The notes: generated from the sequence alone by a model not told the origin. A stretch of DNA of 32,620 nt from Corallococcus sicarius (GCF_003611735.1 NZ_RAWG01000080.1:1-32620); one strand, 5' to 3'. Shown: positions 1 through 14,630, numbered from the stretch's first letter. A program made the numbers and translations.

Positions 1-443
1 GGGAGGCGTCTGCTGCGGCGCGGGGGGCGGCGTCGGGGCCGGCTGCTGGGCCTTCTGGGCCTCGGTCGCGATGACCTGGTCCATGGCCTGGTCGAGGGTC
101 TTGTGGGCCGTCACGCCCGGCTGGTCACCCCAGCCGTTGCGCAGGGTCTGCTGCTGGCCGCTCAGCTTCTCCTCCGCGTGCCAGTCCTGTTCGAACACGC
201 GCTGGTTCACGATGCCCACCTCGTACTGGCCCACGGCGGCCGGACGCGGCGGAGGACCGTCGGGCTGGGCCTCCTCCATGGTGACGACCTGGATGCGCCA
301 GGACCACACCGCGCCCACGAAGAAGAGGACCATGGCCGCCACACCGACGCCCACGATCTTCCCCATGACGAGGTGATCTTCCTCGGCCGCGACGCCATGC
401 GCGCCGACGATGACCCGGGACTCGATTTCTGACTGGGTCTTCT

Positions 444-447
<4 letters not shown>
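1..447 (-). CDS. Membrane-anchored protein of the complex III operon (3' end outside window)
   Basis: Open for 149 codons from an ATG at 447 to the window edge with no stop, so the C-terminus is missing. The start overlaps the actF stop as ATGA, which indicates translational coupling and makes this the seventh gene of the operon. The N-terminus is hydrophilic (begins MKKTQSEIES), followed by one membrane segment at about residues 30-50 ending in WSW, then a region facing the other side of the membrane. That region contains YEVGIVNQRVFE and a later stretch LDQAMDQVI, and then becomes rich in Pro, Ala and Gln from about residue 130. I do not recognise a named family. Small single-span proteins are common beside complex III/cytochrome oxidase genes, so an accessory subunit or assembly factor is a reasonable inference, not something the sequence proves. 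Confidence 0.75.
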
Positions 448-1639
<1,192 letters not shown>

Positions 1640-1643
<4 letters not shown>

Positions 1644-2203
1644 CGGTTCTCCTGCGGGACGGGCTGGGCCCCCCCGGGGGTGCTGCGGGCGGCCTGCAGC
1701 GCGCGCACATAGGCGACGACGGCCCAGCGCTCACGCGTGTCGAGCTCACCCGAGAAGGACGGCATGATGCCGTAGCCCTCGTTGATGGCGGTGTAGAAGT
1801 GGCCGGCCGGCTTGTCGGTCAGCTCCAGCAGGGACGGCGGCAGGCGCAGGGCCATGTTCTCCGCCACGATGCTGTTGCCGTCGCCGAGCACGCCATGGCA
1901 CTGCGAGCAGACGATGTTGTACTTCTTCTGACCCAGGGCCAGCAGCGGCTTGTCCACCGTCAGGGGGATGGCGTTGACGGCGATGCCGTTGGTGCGGCCG
2001 GTGCTGATGCCGGGGTTGCCCACCGGGCGCTCGCGCGGGACGGTGCCGGCGGGCGGCACGCGCATGGCGCGGCCGTCCGGCCAGAAATCGGAGGCCTCGT
2101 AGTACTCGTACTTGGCCTGGTCCTCCATGCGCTGGAGGAATTCAGAGCTGACGTTGCAGCCCGTGAGCGCGGCGAGTCCCGCGGCGGGGATGAGCCACCT
2201 CAT
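1640..2203 (-). CDS. actE: Alternative complex III subunit ActE (monoheme cytochrome c lipoprotein)
   Basis: 187 residues. The start at 2203 was chosen because it overlaps the actD stop as ATGA and gives a lipoprotein signal: a hydrophobic run, then LTGC with the lipidated Cys at residue 16. The open frame extends further upstream only as a shadow of actD. One heme c site, CSQCH, lies at residues 99-103, and a likely distal Met ligand at 147 in GYGIMPSF. The C-terminal half (YNIVCSQCHGVLGDG ... ERWAVVAYVRALQ) is a class I cytochrome c fold. In the complex this subunit accepts electrons from the pentaheme ActA and passes them to soluble cytochrome c or directly to an oxidase. The protein should be periplasmic and lipid-anchored. 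Confidence 0.94.
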
Positions 2204-2745
2204 GCGTTCTCTCCGGAAACGACGGTCACGTGGGTCGCGCCCAGGGCCGTCAGCTGGTTCTTGACGTCCGCGGCGTCCTGCCCCGTGGGGTGGGGCACGC
2301 TCAGCCAGAAGCCGTGCGTGGACGCGCTGCGGAACTCTTCCGACTCGAAGGCCGGGTGGTACGGCTGGGGCAGACGGCTCAAGCCCAGCAGACCGAAGAA
2401 GATGCCGAACGCGGCGAACAGCACGCTCAATTCGAACGTGATGGGCACCCACGCCGGGAGGCTCAGCAGCGGACGACCGCCGATGTTGAGCGGGTAGTCG
2501 ACGGTGTTCATCCACGTCTGCATCGCGAGCGCGGTCACCAGGCCGGTGAGGCCGCCGCCCAGGGCGATGAAGGGCACCCGCGAGGGGGGCAGCCCCAGCG
2601 CTTCCGACCCGCCGTGCAGCGGGTACGGAGAGTAGGTGTCCATGCCCAGGAAGCCCTTCTCGCGCATCTGCCGGGTGGCATCCACGAGGGCATCAGGCGT
2701 GGCGAACTCGGCCAGTACCCAGGAATCGAGGACCTTGGCTTCCAT
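2200..2745 (-). CDS. actD: Alternative complex III subunit ActD (DUF3341 membrane protein)
   Basis: 181 residues. An N-terminal soluble domain of about 55 residues (VLAEFATPDALVDATRQMREKG) is followed by two membrane spans at about 57-77 and 97-120, with the TMNTVDYPLNIGGRP-like loop between them, then a short soluble tail ending with a ferredoxin-like GATHVTVV. This is the usual DUF3341 layout. ActD is a structural membrane subunit without cofactors. The ATG at 2745 lies four bases after the actC stop, and the stop overlaps actE as ATGA. Confidence 0.93.
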   Translation of the reverse strand: MEAKVLDSWVLAEFATPDALVDATRQMREKGFLGMDTYSPYPLHGGSEALGLPPSRVPFIALGGGLTGLVTALAMQTWMNTVDYPLNIGGRPLLSLPAWVPITFELSVLFAAFGIFFGLLGLSRLPQPYHPAFESEEFRSASTHGFWLSVPHPTGQDAADVKNQLTALGATHVTVVSGENA

Positions 2746-2749
2746 GGTG

Positions 2750-4192
<1,443 letters not shown>

Positions 4193-4197
4193 GACGG

Positions 4198-7418
<3,221 letters not shown>

Positions 7419-7422
<4 letters not shown>

Positions 7423-8081
7423 CGGTGGCATGTGGAGCAGCTCGTGCGCGAGTGAACGTCGTATTCTTTGTAGAGCTTGTCGGCGAGCGCGGCGGCCTCG
7501 GCCTTATCCGCGGGGGGAGCCCAGGTCATGCTGGTGATGAACTCCGCGGGGCGGAGGCTGGGCTTCGGGTCGCGGTGGCAGTCCAGGCACCAGCTCATCG
7601 TCAGGGTGGAGACCTGCTCGATGGCGGCCATCTGGTCCACGCGGCCGTGGCAGGTGGCGCAACCGACGCCCTTGCCCACGTGGATGGAGTGGTTGAAGTA
7701 GACGAAGTCCGGCAGGTTGTGGACGCGAACCCAGGGGATGGGTTGGTCGGCGAAGAACGCCTTGCGGACCTCCGTCAGGTACGGGCTCTTGTTCCACACC
7801 TGGGCGTGGCAGGACATGCACACGGTGGTGGAGGGGATGCCCGCCGACGGGGATTTCTCCACCGTCCAGTGGCAGTAGCGGCAGTCGATCTGCTCGTCAC
7901 CGGCGTGGTGCCGGTGGTCGAACTCGATGGGCTGCTCCACCGGGCGTGCCTGGTTGGTCACGAGCGGCGAGCGCACGTAGGCCAAGAGGCCGCCGATGGC
8001 GATGGCGGGCACCGCGAGGAGCATCGCGGCCGACAGGCGCGACACCGTATTCGTCCAGCGTGGAAAGAGAGGGCCGCTCAT
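7419..8081 (-). CDS. actA: Alternative complex III subunit ActA (pentaheme cytochrome c)
   Basis: 220 residues. A signal anchor at about 13-36 is followed by five heme c sites: CRYCH (67-71), CMSCH (88-92), CATCH (141-145), CLDCH (165-169) and CSTCH (215-219). Five CXXCH motifs after one membrane helix is the hallmark of ActA. Extra His residues (FDHRHHAG near 55-60; NHSIHVG near 130-135) are plausible distal ligands. The subunit sits in the periplasm and passes electrons from ActB Fe-S clusters to ActE. It is the first gene of the operon. No strong Shine-Dalgarno precedes the ATG at 8081. Confidence 0.96.
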
Positions 8082-8301
8082 ACCAGGACCAGGGGCAAGG
8101 GGACTGAAGGCGACATGAGACCAAGGGTGGACGCACAGATGCCGTCCGGCGCGGAAGTCGAGAGTGCCATCCCGGCCCCGGTGGACCGGGCGGGCGGTGG
8201 CTCCTGGCGCTCAGACGGCAAGGCAGTCACGTCCAACGAACCTCTAGGATGGTGCCGTGGGCGCGGGTCCCTCATGCATAGCCCGACCCAATGCGGCGCG
8301 G

Positions 8302-8331
8302 GACCATCGACCATCGACACGGCAGTGTCAA
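8302..8331 (-). promoter_or_regulatory. Possible promoter and operator for the complex III operon
   Basis: On the minus strand a perfect TTGACA hexamer occupies 8331-8326. The -10 region 16-18 bases downstream is poor (CGATGG/GATGGT), so the promoter call is weak. The -35 overlaps a small inverted repeat, GACAC-N4-GTGTC at 8316-8329, which could be an operator. The sequence ACCATCG is also repeated directly twice at about 8303-8316. Confidence 0.3.
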
Positions 8332-8484
8332 CCATTCTGTGGAGAGTGGGAATACAACTCGCATAGCACTTCCACGCGCGATGGAAACAAGTTGCACGCG
8401 CGCGTGATGAATCCCGCTTCTGGCGATCGGAAGGGGCTTTGCGCGCCGAGCCGCCACGTCTGGATCAATCCCTCTCAGGGTGCG

Positions 8485-8500
8485 CGCGCTACAGAGCGCG
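8485..8500 (-). terminator. Hairpin after the DNA repair operon
   Basis: A perfect 6-bp stem CGCGCT/AGCGCG with an ACAG tetraloop starts 18 bases after the stop of the last minus-strand gene of the repair operon. There is no U-tract. The placement suggests a transcription terminator or 3'-end stabiliser. Confidence 0.4.
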
Positions 8501-8517
8501 ACGGCCCTGGAGCGGGG

Positions 8518-8661
8518 CTACTCGGTGTCGGGGTCGGCGGGGGCGGCGTTGCAGTGCAGGCACTTGCCCATCCAGACGTCGGCGCCCCGGTGGGGGACGC
8601 GCTCGAAGGTGGCGTCGGTGGCGATGATGTCCAGGACGCGGCGCCGCTTCGCGTGACTCAT
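8518..8661 (-). CDS. Short protein resembling the N-terminus of an HNH-type endonuclease
   Basis: 47 residues, beginning MSHAKRRRVLDIIATDATF and containing KCLHCN at about residues 33-38, a CxxC knuckle like that preceding HNH nuclease cores. The frame then ends after a short acidic tail (ADPDTE) with TAG. The start lies seven bases after the pdeM stop on the same strand, so it is probably the last gene of the repair operon. I looked in the other minus-strand frames downstream to about 8400 and saw no HNH core (no EHI...N...H pattern), so the nuclease part is absent rather than shifted out of frame. It is either a truncated remnant or a genuinely small zinc-knuckle protein. The link to HNH proteins is from memory of related operons and is uncertain. 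Confidence 0.55.
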   Translation of the reverse strand: MSHAKRRRVLDIIATDATFERVPHRGADVWMGKCLHCNAAPADPDTE

Positions 8662-8668
8662 GGGTCCC

Positions 8669-9322
8669 CTAAACCTCCACCACCGCGGTGCCGGCGATGG
8701 CGAAGACGCGATCACCCCGGCCGCGCCGGACATTGAGCCCGCCCGTGAAGGCGCTGAAGGCGGGCAGGACGCCCACCCCGGTGCGCAGGTGGAAGCAGGG
8801 GAGCCGCAGCCGGTCCGCGCCGCCTTCCAGCCGCACCATGGGGTGAAGGTGCCCGGCCCACACAAAGCGTCCGGCCGCGGGCTCCGGGTGGTGGGCGAAG
8901 CGGAAGGGGCCTTCGTCCAGGGCGTCCGCGCGGTCCTCCATGTTCCAGGCAGGGGGCAGGGCGGGGACGTGGCGGTCGTGGTTGCCCCGGATGAGGACCA
9001 CGTCCAGGTGGGGCCAGGCCCTGCGCCAGGTGGTGACGCGCTGGATGACGTCCCCGGTGAGCCCCTGGCGCGAGTGGACCAGGTCCCCCACGAGCAGCAG
9101 GCGCCGGGCCCGGGTGGTGGTGAGCGCGGTGGACAGGCGCTCGAGGTCGTCGTCCAGCACGCCCACGGGCAGGGGGATGCCGTGCTGCTGGAAGGACTCC
9201 GTCTTGCCCCAGTGCAGGTCGGCCACCGCGAGCACCCCGGCCTCGGGCCAGTGCAGGGCCCGCTCCGGGAGCAGCTCCACGTCCGCATCACCTATGCGGG
9301 TCTGGCATCGGCCTGGGACCAT
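8669..9322 (-). CDS. pdeM: Ligase-associated DNA damage response phosphoesterase PdeM
   Basis: 217 residues, a complete calcineurin-like metallophosphoesterase. Metal-binding motifs appear in order: ADLHWGK (D35, H37), GDLVHSR (D80), GNHDRH (N114, H115, D116), FAHHPEP (H144/145) and AGHLH (H158, H160). This motif set and the small size match PdeM, the phosphoesterase that accompanies the Lhr-like helicase and ATP-dependent ligase. The ATG at 9322 overlaps the helicase 3' end by 31 bases; no later in-frame Met precedes the first metal motif. The exact substrate is not settled by sequence; phosphodiesterase activity on DNA or nucleotide ends is the family expectation. Confidence 0.9.
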   Translation of the reverse strand: MVPGRCQTRIGDADVELLPERALHWPEAGVLAVADLHWGKTESFQQHGIPLPVGVLDDDLERLSTALTTTRARRLLLVGDLVHSRQGLTGDVIQRVTTWRRAWPHLDVVLIRGNHDRHVPALPPAWNMEDRADALDEGPFRFAHHPEPAAGRFVWAGHLHPMVRLEGGADRLRLPCFHLRTGVGVLPAFSAFTGGLNVRRGRGDRVFAIAGTAVVEV

Positions 9323-11850
9323 CGCTCCTTGAGGCGCTCCACGCGATCCAACAGGGATTCGTTGGACACGCTCGCGCTGATGCGCTCGATGACGAGCGGG
9401 AAGGCCAGCGGCGAGGGCCGGTGGACGTGGACGAACTCGACGGGGCTTGCCTCCAGGCGCTCCAGCGTCCGGGCGAGGCGGCCCTGTTCGAACTGCTGCT
9501 CCAGCACCTCGCGGCGTGCCTGACGCAGGAGCAGGTTGTCCGGGTCGTACTTCACGAAGACGTCATAGAGGAGCGCGGCGCTGGCCTGCACCTGGCGCGT
9601 GGACTTGCGCGCCCCGGGCAGCCCCGGCATCACCAGTCCGGCCACGCGGGCGATGTCGCGGAACTGCCGCCGCGCGAGCTCGCTCAGGTTCACGCTCTCC
9701 AGGATGTCCTCCACCAGCCGCTCGCGGGTGAAGAGGGCGGGGCGCAGCGCTTCCTCGAAGGGGAAGGGCGTGGGCGTGAGCAGCTCCATCCCGTAGTCGT
9801 TCACCGACAGGCTGAAGGTCGCCTTCTGCAGACGGGTGAGGCGCAGGGCGAGCAGCGCGGCCAGCCCCTCGTGCACCAGCCGTCCTTCGAAGGGATAGAG
9901 GAACAGGTGGTAGCCGTCGCGCGTGTGGCACGACTCCGCCAGACACCCTCCGTCGCCGGGGATGCGCGACAGGCGGGCCTGCGCGTCGAGGATGGGCCAC
10001 GCGGCGGCGACCTCATCCCGGGTGACGTCGCCCTGGCGCGCGGCCTCCAATGTTCGGCGCATCGCGGACGCGAGCGAGGTGGACAGGGGCAGGCGGCTGC
10101 CTCCCCAACGCGGCGTCTGCGTGGCCTTGGCCTTCGCGGGCTTCACGTAGGCCGTCATGTCCTTGAAGCGGCTGAACTCCAGACGGCGTCCCGCGAAGAG
10201 GAAGGTGTCCCCTGGCTTCAGGCGGCTGACGTAGGACTCCTCCACCGTGCCCAGCTTGCCGCCGCTCCAGTAACGCAGCTGCACGGACGCATCCGAGCTG
10301 ATGGTGCCGATGTTGAGCCGGTGCAGCCGCGCGAGGCGCGCGTCGGTGACGCGGAAGCGGCCCTCGTGTTCCACCACGCGGCGGAACTCCGGGTAGGCGC
10401 GCAGCGTGGGACCTCCCTCGCGCACCAGGGCCAGCGTCCACTCGAACTCCTCGTCGGTGAGGGTGGCGTAGCTCGTGGCGGTGCGGACCTCCTCGCGCAG
10501 CGCCTCGCGGGTGAAGCCTCCGCCCAGCGCGCAGGTGACCAGGTGTTGCGCCAGGACATCCAATGGCTTGGACAGCGGTACGCGCGGCTCCACTTCGCGG
10601 CGCGCGATGGCGTCCCTTGCGGCGGCCATCTCCACCAGCTCCAGCGCGTGCGTGGGGACGAAGAGGATGCGACAGGTGGCGCCGGGGCGGTGCGCGCTGC
10701 GGCCCGCGCGCTGGAGCGTGCGGCCGATGCCCTTGGGGCTTCCAATCTGGATGACCCGCTCCACCGGGCCGAAGTCCACGCCCAGGTCCAGCGAGGACGT
10801 GCAGACGACGAGCCGCAGGCTGCCGTCCTTGAGGCCGCCCTCCACCCGCTCGCGCTCCTCGCGGTCGATGGATCCGTGGTGCAGCGCGAGGAGGTGCTCC
10901 CATTCGGGGCGCAGGTAGCGCAGGCCCTCGAACCAGCGCTCCGCCTGCGAGCGCGTGTTGGTGAAGAGCAGCGTGGACTGCGTGGGGTCCAACCAGTCCG
11001 CCACGCGCGGGAGCATGGTGAAGCCCAGGTGCCCCGACCACGGGAAGGTGTCCACCTGCTCCGGCACCAGCGTCTCCACGTCCACCGGGCGCTGGAGGTC
11101 CGCGCTCACCAGCGTGGGCGTGCGCTCCGTGCCCACCACGGTGCGCGCGGCTTCGTCCAGGTTGGCGAGCGTGGCGGACAGCGCCCAGATGCGCACGTCC
11201 GGAGCGAAGCGGCGCAGGCGGGCCAGCGCGAGCTCCACCTGCGTGCCGCGCTTGGAGGCGAGCAGCTCGTGCCACTCGTCCACGATGATGGCGCGCAGGG
11301 CGGCGAAGTTCTCCGCCGCCTGTTCCTGGGCGATGAGCAGCGACAGGGACTCCGGCGTGGTGATGAGCACCTGCGGCAGCCGTTCGCGCTGACGCTGTCG
11401 CACGGAGGAGGACGTGTCGCCCGTGCGGCTCTCCACTTCCAGGTCCGTGTCCAGCGCCAGCAGCGGTTCGAGCAGCGCCTGTTCCACGTCGCGTGACACC
11501 GCTCTCAGGGGCGTGAGGTAGAGGACCTGGAGGCCCTTCTGGTTGCGCTCCGCCACGTCCGCCAGCGGGCCCAGGTAGGCCGCATAGGTCTTCCCCGCGC
11601 CGGTGGGCACGTGGATGAGACCGCTCTCGCCTCGCGCGTACGCGGCCCAGGCCTCTTCCTGGAATGCATAGGGCGTCCAGCCCTTCGCGGCGAACCAGCG
11701 CCGCAGTTGCTCCATGGGTGAACCCTGGAAGGGAGACGGGGCCCTGGGCGCGGGCCGCTTCTTCGCCCGACTCTTCGGAGGCGCGGGCTCCTTCTCCGGC
11801 GCCTGCTTGCCGCGCATGCGGTTGCGGCGCGGCCTGCTAGTGGGCGACAT
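9292..11850 (-). CDS. Ligase-associated DEXH-box DNA helicase (Lhr-like)
   Basis: 852 residues from the ATG at 11850, chosen over an ATG at 11889 because it has an upstream AAGGGG at suitable distance and overlaps the ligase end by only 14 bases. A basic, disordered N-terminus of about 45 residues precedes the helicase core: Walker A PTGAGKT (82-88), DEWH (191-194), motif III SATLAN, motif IV region TNTRSQAE and motif VI QRAGRSAHRPG. The C-terminal half matches the Lhr winged-helix and Lhr-specific region (YVSRLKPGDTFLFAGRRLEF). Family knowledge: a 3'-to-5' ATP-dependent translocase in a repair set with ligase, exonuclease and PdeM. The gene overlaps neighbours on both sides, so co-expression is likely. 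Confidence 0.92.
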   Translation of the reverse strand: MSPTSRPRRNRMRGKQAPEKEPAPPKSRAKKRPAPRAPSPFQGSPMEQLRRWFAAKGWTPYAFQEEAWAAYARGESGLIHVPTGAGKTYAAYLGPLADVAERNQKGLQVLYLTPLRAVSRDVEQALLEPLLALDTDLEVESRTGDTSSSVRQRQRERLPQVLITTPESLSLLIAQEQAAENFAALRAIIVDEWHELLASKRGTQVELALARLRRFAPDVRIWALSATLANLDEAARTVVGTERTPTLVSADLQRPVDVETLVPEQVDTFPWSGHLGFTMLPRVADWLDPTQSTLLFTNTRSQAERWFEGLRYLRPEWEHLLALHHGSIDREERERVEGGLKDGSLRLVVCTSSLDLGVDFGPVERVIQIGSPKGIGRTLQRAGRSAHRPGATCRILFVPTHALELVEMAAARDAIARREVEPRVPLSKPLDVLAQHLVTCALGGGFTREALREEVRTATSYATLTDEEFEWTLALVREGGPTLRAYPEFRRVVEHEGRFRVTDARLARLHRLNIGTISSDASVQLRYWSGGKLGTVEESYVSRLKPGDTFLFAGRRLEFSRFKDMTAYVKPAKAKATQTPRWGGSRLPLSTSLASAMRRTLEAARQGDVTRDEVAAAWPILDAQARLSRIPGDGGCLAESCHTRDGYHLFLYPFEGRLVHEGLAALLALRLTRLQKATFSLSVNDYGMELLTPTPFPFEEALRPALFTRERLVEDILESVNLSELARRQFRDIARVAGLVMPGLPGARKSTRQVQASAALLYDVFVKYDPDNLLLRQARREVLEQQFEQGRLARTLERLEASPVEFVHVHRPSPLAFPLVIERISASVSNESLLDRVERLKERWSQADARPA

Positions 11851-13435
11851 CGAGCAGCCCCTTGAGCGAATCGAGCGTGTCCGCGTCACGGGCCGTCTTG
11901 TCCGCGCGCCAGCGGGCGATGCGGGGGAAGCGCAGGGCGATGCCGGACTTGTGGCGCGGCGAGGGGGCGATGGCCTCGAAGTGCAGCTCGAAGACCTGCT
12001 CCGGATCCACCGAGCGCACCGGCCCGAACTTCTCGCGCGTGTGGGCGCGGATCCACCGGTCCAACCGGCCGATCTCCTCGTCCGTGAGGCCCGAGTACGC
12101 CTTCGTCACCGGCAACAGGTCCTCTCCGTTCCACACCGCGAACGTGTAGTCCGTGTAGAGCGACGAGCGCCGGCCGTGACCCGGATGCGCGTAGAGCAGC
12201 ACCGCGTCCACCGTGTACGGATCAATCTTCCACTTCCACCAGTCGCCGCGCTTGCGCCCTGTCTGGTACGTCGAGTCCAGGCGCTTGAGCATCAGGCCCT
12301 CGACGTTGCGCGAGCGGGACTCCTTGCGCAGCTCGGCCAGGGCCTCCCATGAGGGCGCTGTCACCGAGGGGGAGATGGGGAAGCGCGGGTGGTCCTTGAT
12401 CAGCGCTTCCAGCCTCGCGCGGCGCTCGCGCAGGGGCAGCTCCCGCACGTCCTTGCCGTCCTGCTCCAGCAGGTCGTAGACGACGAACGCGGCGGGTGCT
12501 TCCGCCAGCACCTTGGCCGTGAGCTTCTGCCGGCCAATGCGGCGCTGGAGTCGGGCGAAGGGCAGGGGGACGCCGTCCTCGTACGCCATCACCTCGCCGT
12601 CGAGCACCGTGCCCTCGGGCAGCGCGCGGGCGGCCTCGGTGATTTCAGGAAAGCGCTCCGTGATCAGCTCCTCGCCGCGACTCCAGAGGAACACGTCACC
12701 CTGGCGGCGGATCAGCTGCCCCCGGATGCCGTCCCACTTCCATTCGACGAGCCAGTCCCCCAACTCGCCCAATGACTCCGGTGCCTGCTCCAGCGGCGAG
12801 GCGAGGTAGTACGGATAGGGGCGCGACACGTGTCCGTCCGACACGTCAGGGGCCACGAGTTGCGCGAAGAACTCGCGCGTGGGCGTCCATGTCCCCATCA
12901 GCCGGTGCGCCACGCTGGGGGGCGGCAGGCCCGCGACCTGCGCGATGGCTCGCACCACCAGCGTGTTGGACACGCCCACGCGCAGCTCTCCGGTGAGCAT
13001 CTTGTTGAGGAGGAACAGCTCGCGGCGGGGCATGGTCTTCCACCAGCCCACCACGCGCTCGCGCTGCTCTGCCGCGTCCAGGCCTCGCAGGGGCAACAGG
13101 CGCTCTTCCAGCCAGGTGGAGAGGGGCAGCTCCTCGGCGTGCTCGGGCGGGAGGTTCGCTCCGTCGAGCAGCAGCGCGATGACCTCCGCGAGGTCTCCCA
13201 CCGAGGCGTAGACCTCGTCGAAGAGCCAGTCGGAGATGCCCGTCAGCTCCTGCGTCCAGCCCACCAACAGCTTCGAGGTCAGCAGCCGCTTGAGCTTCTG
13301 GCCCGTGAGGAAGAACAGGCCCCAGGCCGCGTCTTCCGGCGGTGTCTCGCGGAAGTAGCGCGCCATCGCATCCACCTTCGCGTTGGTGGACGTCGTCTGG
13401 TCGAGCGTGTCGTACAGGTCGGCCAGTCTGCGCAC
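11837..13435 (-). CDS. Ligase-associated ATP-dependent DNA ligase
   Basis: 532 residues with a GTG start at 13435, three bases after the exonuclease stop. An N-terminal DNA-binding domain (residues about 1-200) is followed by the adenylation domain: motif I EWKWDGIRG with nucleophile K233, then LDGEVMAY, VVYDLLE, VEGLMLKRLDS and KRGDWWKWK, and a C-terminal OB domain with RFPRIARWRADK. Length and motif set match the bacterial ATP-dependent ligase associated with an Lhr-like helicase, not the NAD-dependent replicative ligase. It seals nicks after processing by the neighbouring exonuclease and helicase. Confidence 0.93.
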   Translation of the reverse strand: MRRLADLYDTLDQTTSTNAKVDAMARYFRETPPEDAAWGLFFLTGQKLKRLLTSKLLVGWTQELTGISDWLFDEVYASVGDLAEVIALLLDGANLPPEHAEELPLSTWLEERLLPLRGLDAAEQRERVVGWWKTMPRRELFLLNKMLTGELRVGVSNTLVVRAIAQVAGLPPPSVAHRLMGTWTPTREFFAQLVAPDVSDGHVSRPYPYYLASPLEQAPESLGELGDWLVEWKWDGIRGQLIRRQGDVFLWSRGEELITERFPEITEAARALPEGTVLDGEVMAYEDGVPLPFARLQRRIGRQKLTAKVLAEAPAAFVVYDLLEQDGKDVRELPLRERRARLEALIKDHPRFPISPSVTAPSWEALAELRKESRSRNVEGLMLKRLDSTYQTGRKRGDWWKWKIDPYTVDAVLLYAHPGHGRRSSLYTDYTFAVWNGEDLLPVTKAYSGLTDEEIGRLDRWIRAHTREKFGPVRSVDPEQVFELHFEAIAPSPRHKSGIALRFPRIARWRADKTARDADTLDSLKGLLDVAH

Positions 13436-13438
13436 GCG

Positions 13439-14461
13439 TCAGTCCTCCGCTTCGCCCTCGAAGGGCGTGGCGAGCGGCGAGGCATCCACGCCCCGCTCCC
13501 GCAGGTAGTGCGACAAGGGGTCCGTGTAGCCGTGCGTGACGAGCACCTTCTCCGCCTGTGTGTCCGCCACCGTGCGCAACAGGTCCGGCCAGTCCGCGTG
13601 ATCCGACAGCACGAAGCCCCGGTCGAAGCCCCGCCGACGCCGGTTGCCCCGCACGCGCATCCACCCCGATGCGAAGCCCGTCTCCGCTTCACCGAAGCGG
13701 CGCATCCACGTGGAGCCGCCCGCGCTCGGAGGCGCCAGCACCAGCGCCCCTGCGAACGACGTGCCCTTCTCCACCTCCGACACCAGCTGCGTGGGCAACA
13801 TCTCCACGCCCGCCTCGCGGTACGCCGTCACGAGCCCGTTGACCGCGCCATGCACGAAGGCGGGCCGGTCCGTCAGCTTCCCCAGCTCCGCCAGCAGCCG
13901 CTGCGCCTTGCCCAGCGCGTAGCAGAACAGCACCGCGGAACGTTCCGCCTCGCGGTTCGCGTCCCACCAGCGCAGGATGTCCTGGGCCACGAGGCGCGGA
14001 TCATCCCAGCGGTAGATGGGCAGGCCGAACGTGGCCTCGGTGATGAACGTGTGGCAGCGCACCACCTCGAACGGCGCGCACGTGGGGTCCGGCGTGCGCT
14101 TGTAGTCGCCGGAGACGACCCACACCTCGCCCTGGTGCTCGATGCGGATCTGCGCGCTGCCCAGCACGTGCCCCGCCGGGTGGAAGCTCACGGTGGTGTC
14201 GCCCACGGTCAGCTTCTCGCCGTACTCCAGCGTGTCGATGACCGCGTCCGCGCCCAGCCGCCGCTGCAACAGGCCCAGCCCCGCGCGGGCACCCAGGTAG
14301 CGCTGGCTGCCGCTCCTCGCGTGGTCGCCGTGCGCGTGCGTGACGAGGGCCCGCTCCACCGGGCGCCAGGGGTCGATGTGGAAGTTCCCCGCCTGGCAGT
14401 ACAGGCCCTGCGGCGTCACGGAGACCAGCGGCGTTCGGTCCTGGAGGGAAGGGTGGGCCAC
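13439..14461 (-). CDS. Ligase-associated DNA exonuclease (metallo-beta-lactamase/beta-CASP-like)
   Basis: 340 residues with a GTG start at 14461; AGGGGA lies just upstream. The metallo-beta-lactamase signature THAHGDHAR (H42, H44, D46, H47) is followed by GHVLGSAQI, SGDYKR and, near the C-terminus, SDHADW and VTHGYTD. This is the pattern of SNM1/Artemis-like nucleases that act on nucleic acids, in the bacterial form found beside an ATP-dependent ligase. It is the first gene of the repair operon, followed directly by the ligase. Expected role: trimming DNA ends before ligation. Confidence 0.92.
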   Translation of the reverse strand: MAHPSLQDRTPLVSVTPQGLYCQAGNFHIDPWRPVERALVTHAHGDHARSGSQRYLGARAGLGLLQRRLGADAVIDTLEYGEKLTVGDTTVSFHPAGHVLGSAQIRIEHQGEVWVVSGDYKRTPDPTCAPFEVVRCHTFITEATFGLPIYRWDDPRLVAQDILRWWDANREAERSAVLFCYALGKAQRLLAELGKLTDRPAFVHGAVNGLVTAYREAGVEMLPTQLVSEVEKGTSFAGALVLAPPSAGGSTWMRRFGEAETGFASGWMRVRGNRRRRGFDRGFVLSDHADWPDLLRTVADTQAEKVLVTHGYTDPLSHYLRERGVDASPLATPFEGEAED

Positions 14462-14601
14462 GGTCCCCTAGAGGTAACGAGGCCCAGGGGAGGGGGCTAC
14501 CCATGGAGGAACCGGGCCTCCCGCTCCGCTGACAAGGGGGCAGCCGTGCTCCCAGGCGCTGGTTGCAGCCCATAGGACGAAGCCAGCGACCGGAGGGCCC
14601 C

Positions 14602-14630
14602 TTGGATGGCTTGCGCGAACGGGGGATAAA
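14602..14630 (+). promoter_or_regulatory. Possible sigma-70-type promoter for the SH3-like gene
   Basis: TTGGAT (14602-14607) and GATAAA (14625-14630) are separated by exactly 17 bases. Transcription would start near 14637, leaving a leader of about 35 bases before the ATG at 14672. Matches to consensus are 3/6 and 4/6, so this is suggestive only. Confidence 0.35.

Larger units (their letters stand above)
8082..8517. other. Intergenic region upstream of the complex III operon
   Basis: 436 bases without a convincing gene. Short open frames here have atypical composition and no recognisable content. The stretch is less GC-biased than its surroundings near 8320-8400. It holds a possible promoter for actA and the hairpin that follows the repair operon, both listed separately. 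If the promoter is right, the actA transcript has a leader of about 200 bases in which I saw no known riboswitch. Confidence 0.7.

Noticed and set aside
8078-8457. Two small minus-strand frames in the gap before actA (61 and 85 codons)
   Set aside because: No Shine-Dalgarno, no recognisable content, and codon use unlike neighbours; the region is better read as a promoter region.
14479-14520. GAGGCCC ... GGGCCTC inverted repeat in the divergent region before the exonuclease gene
   Set aside because: The arms are only 7 bp with a 28-base loop, not unusual at this GC content.
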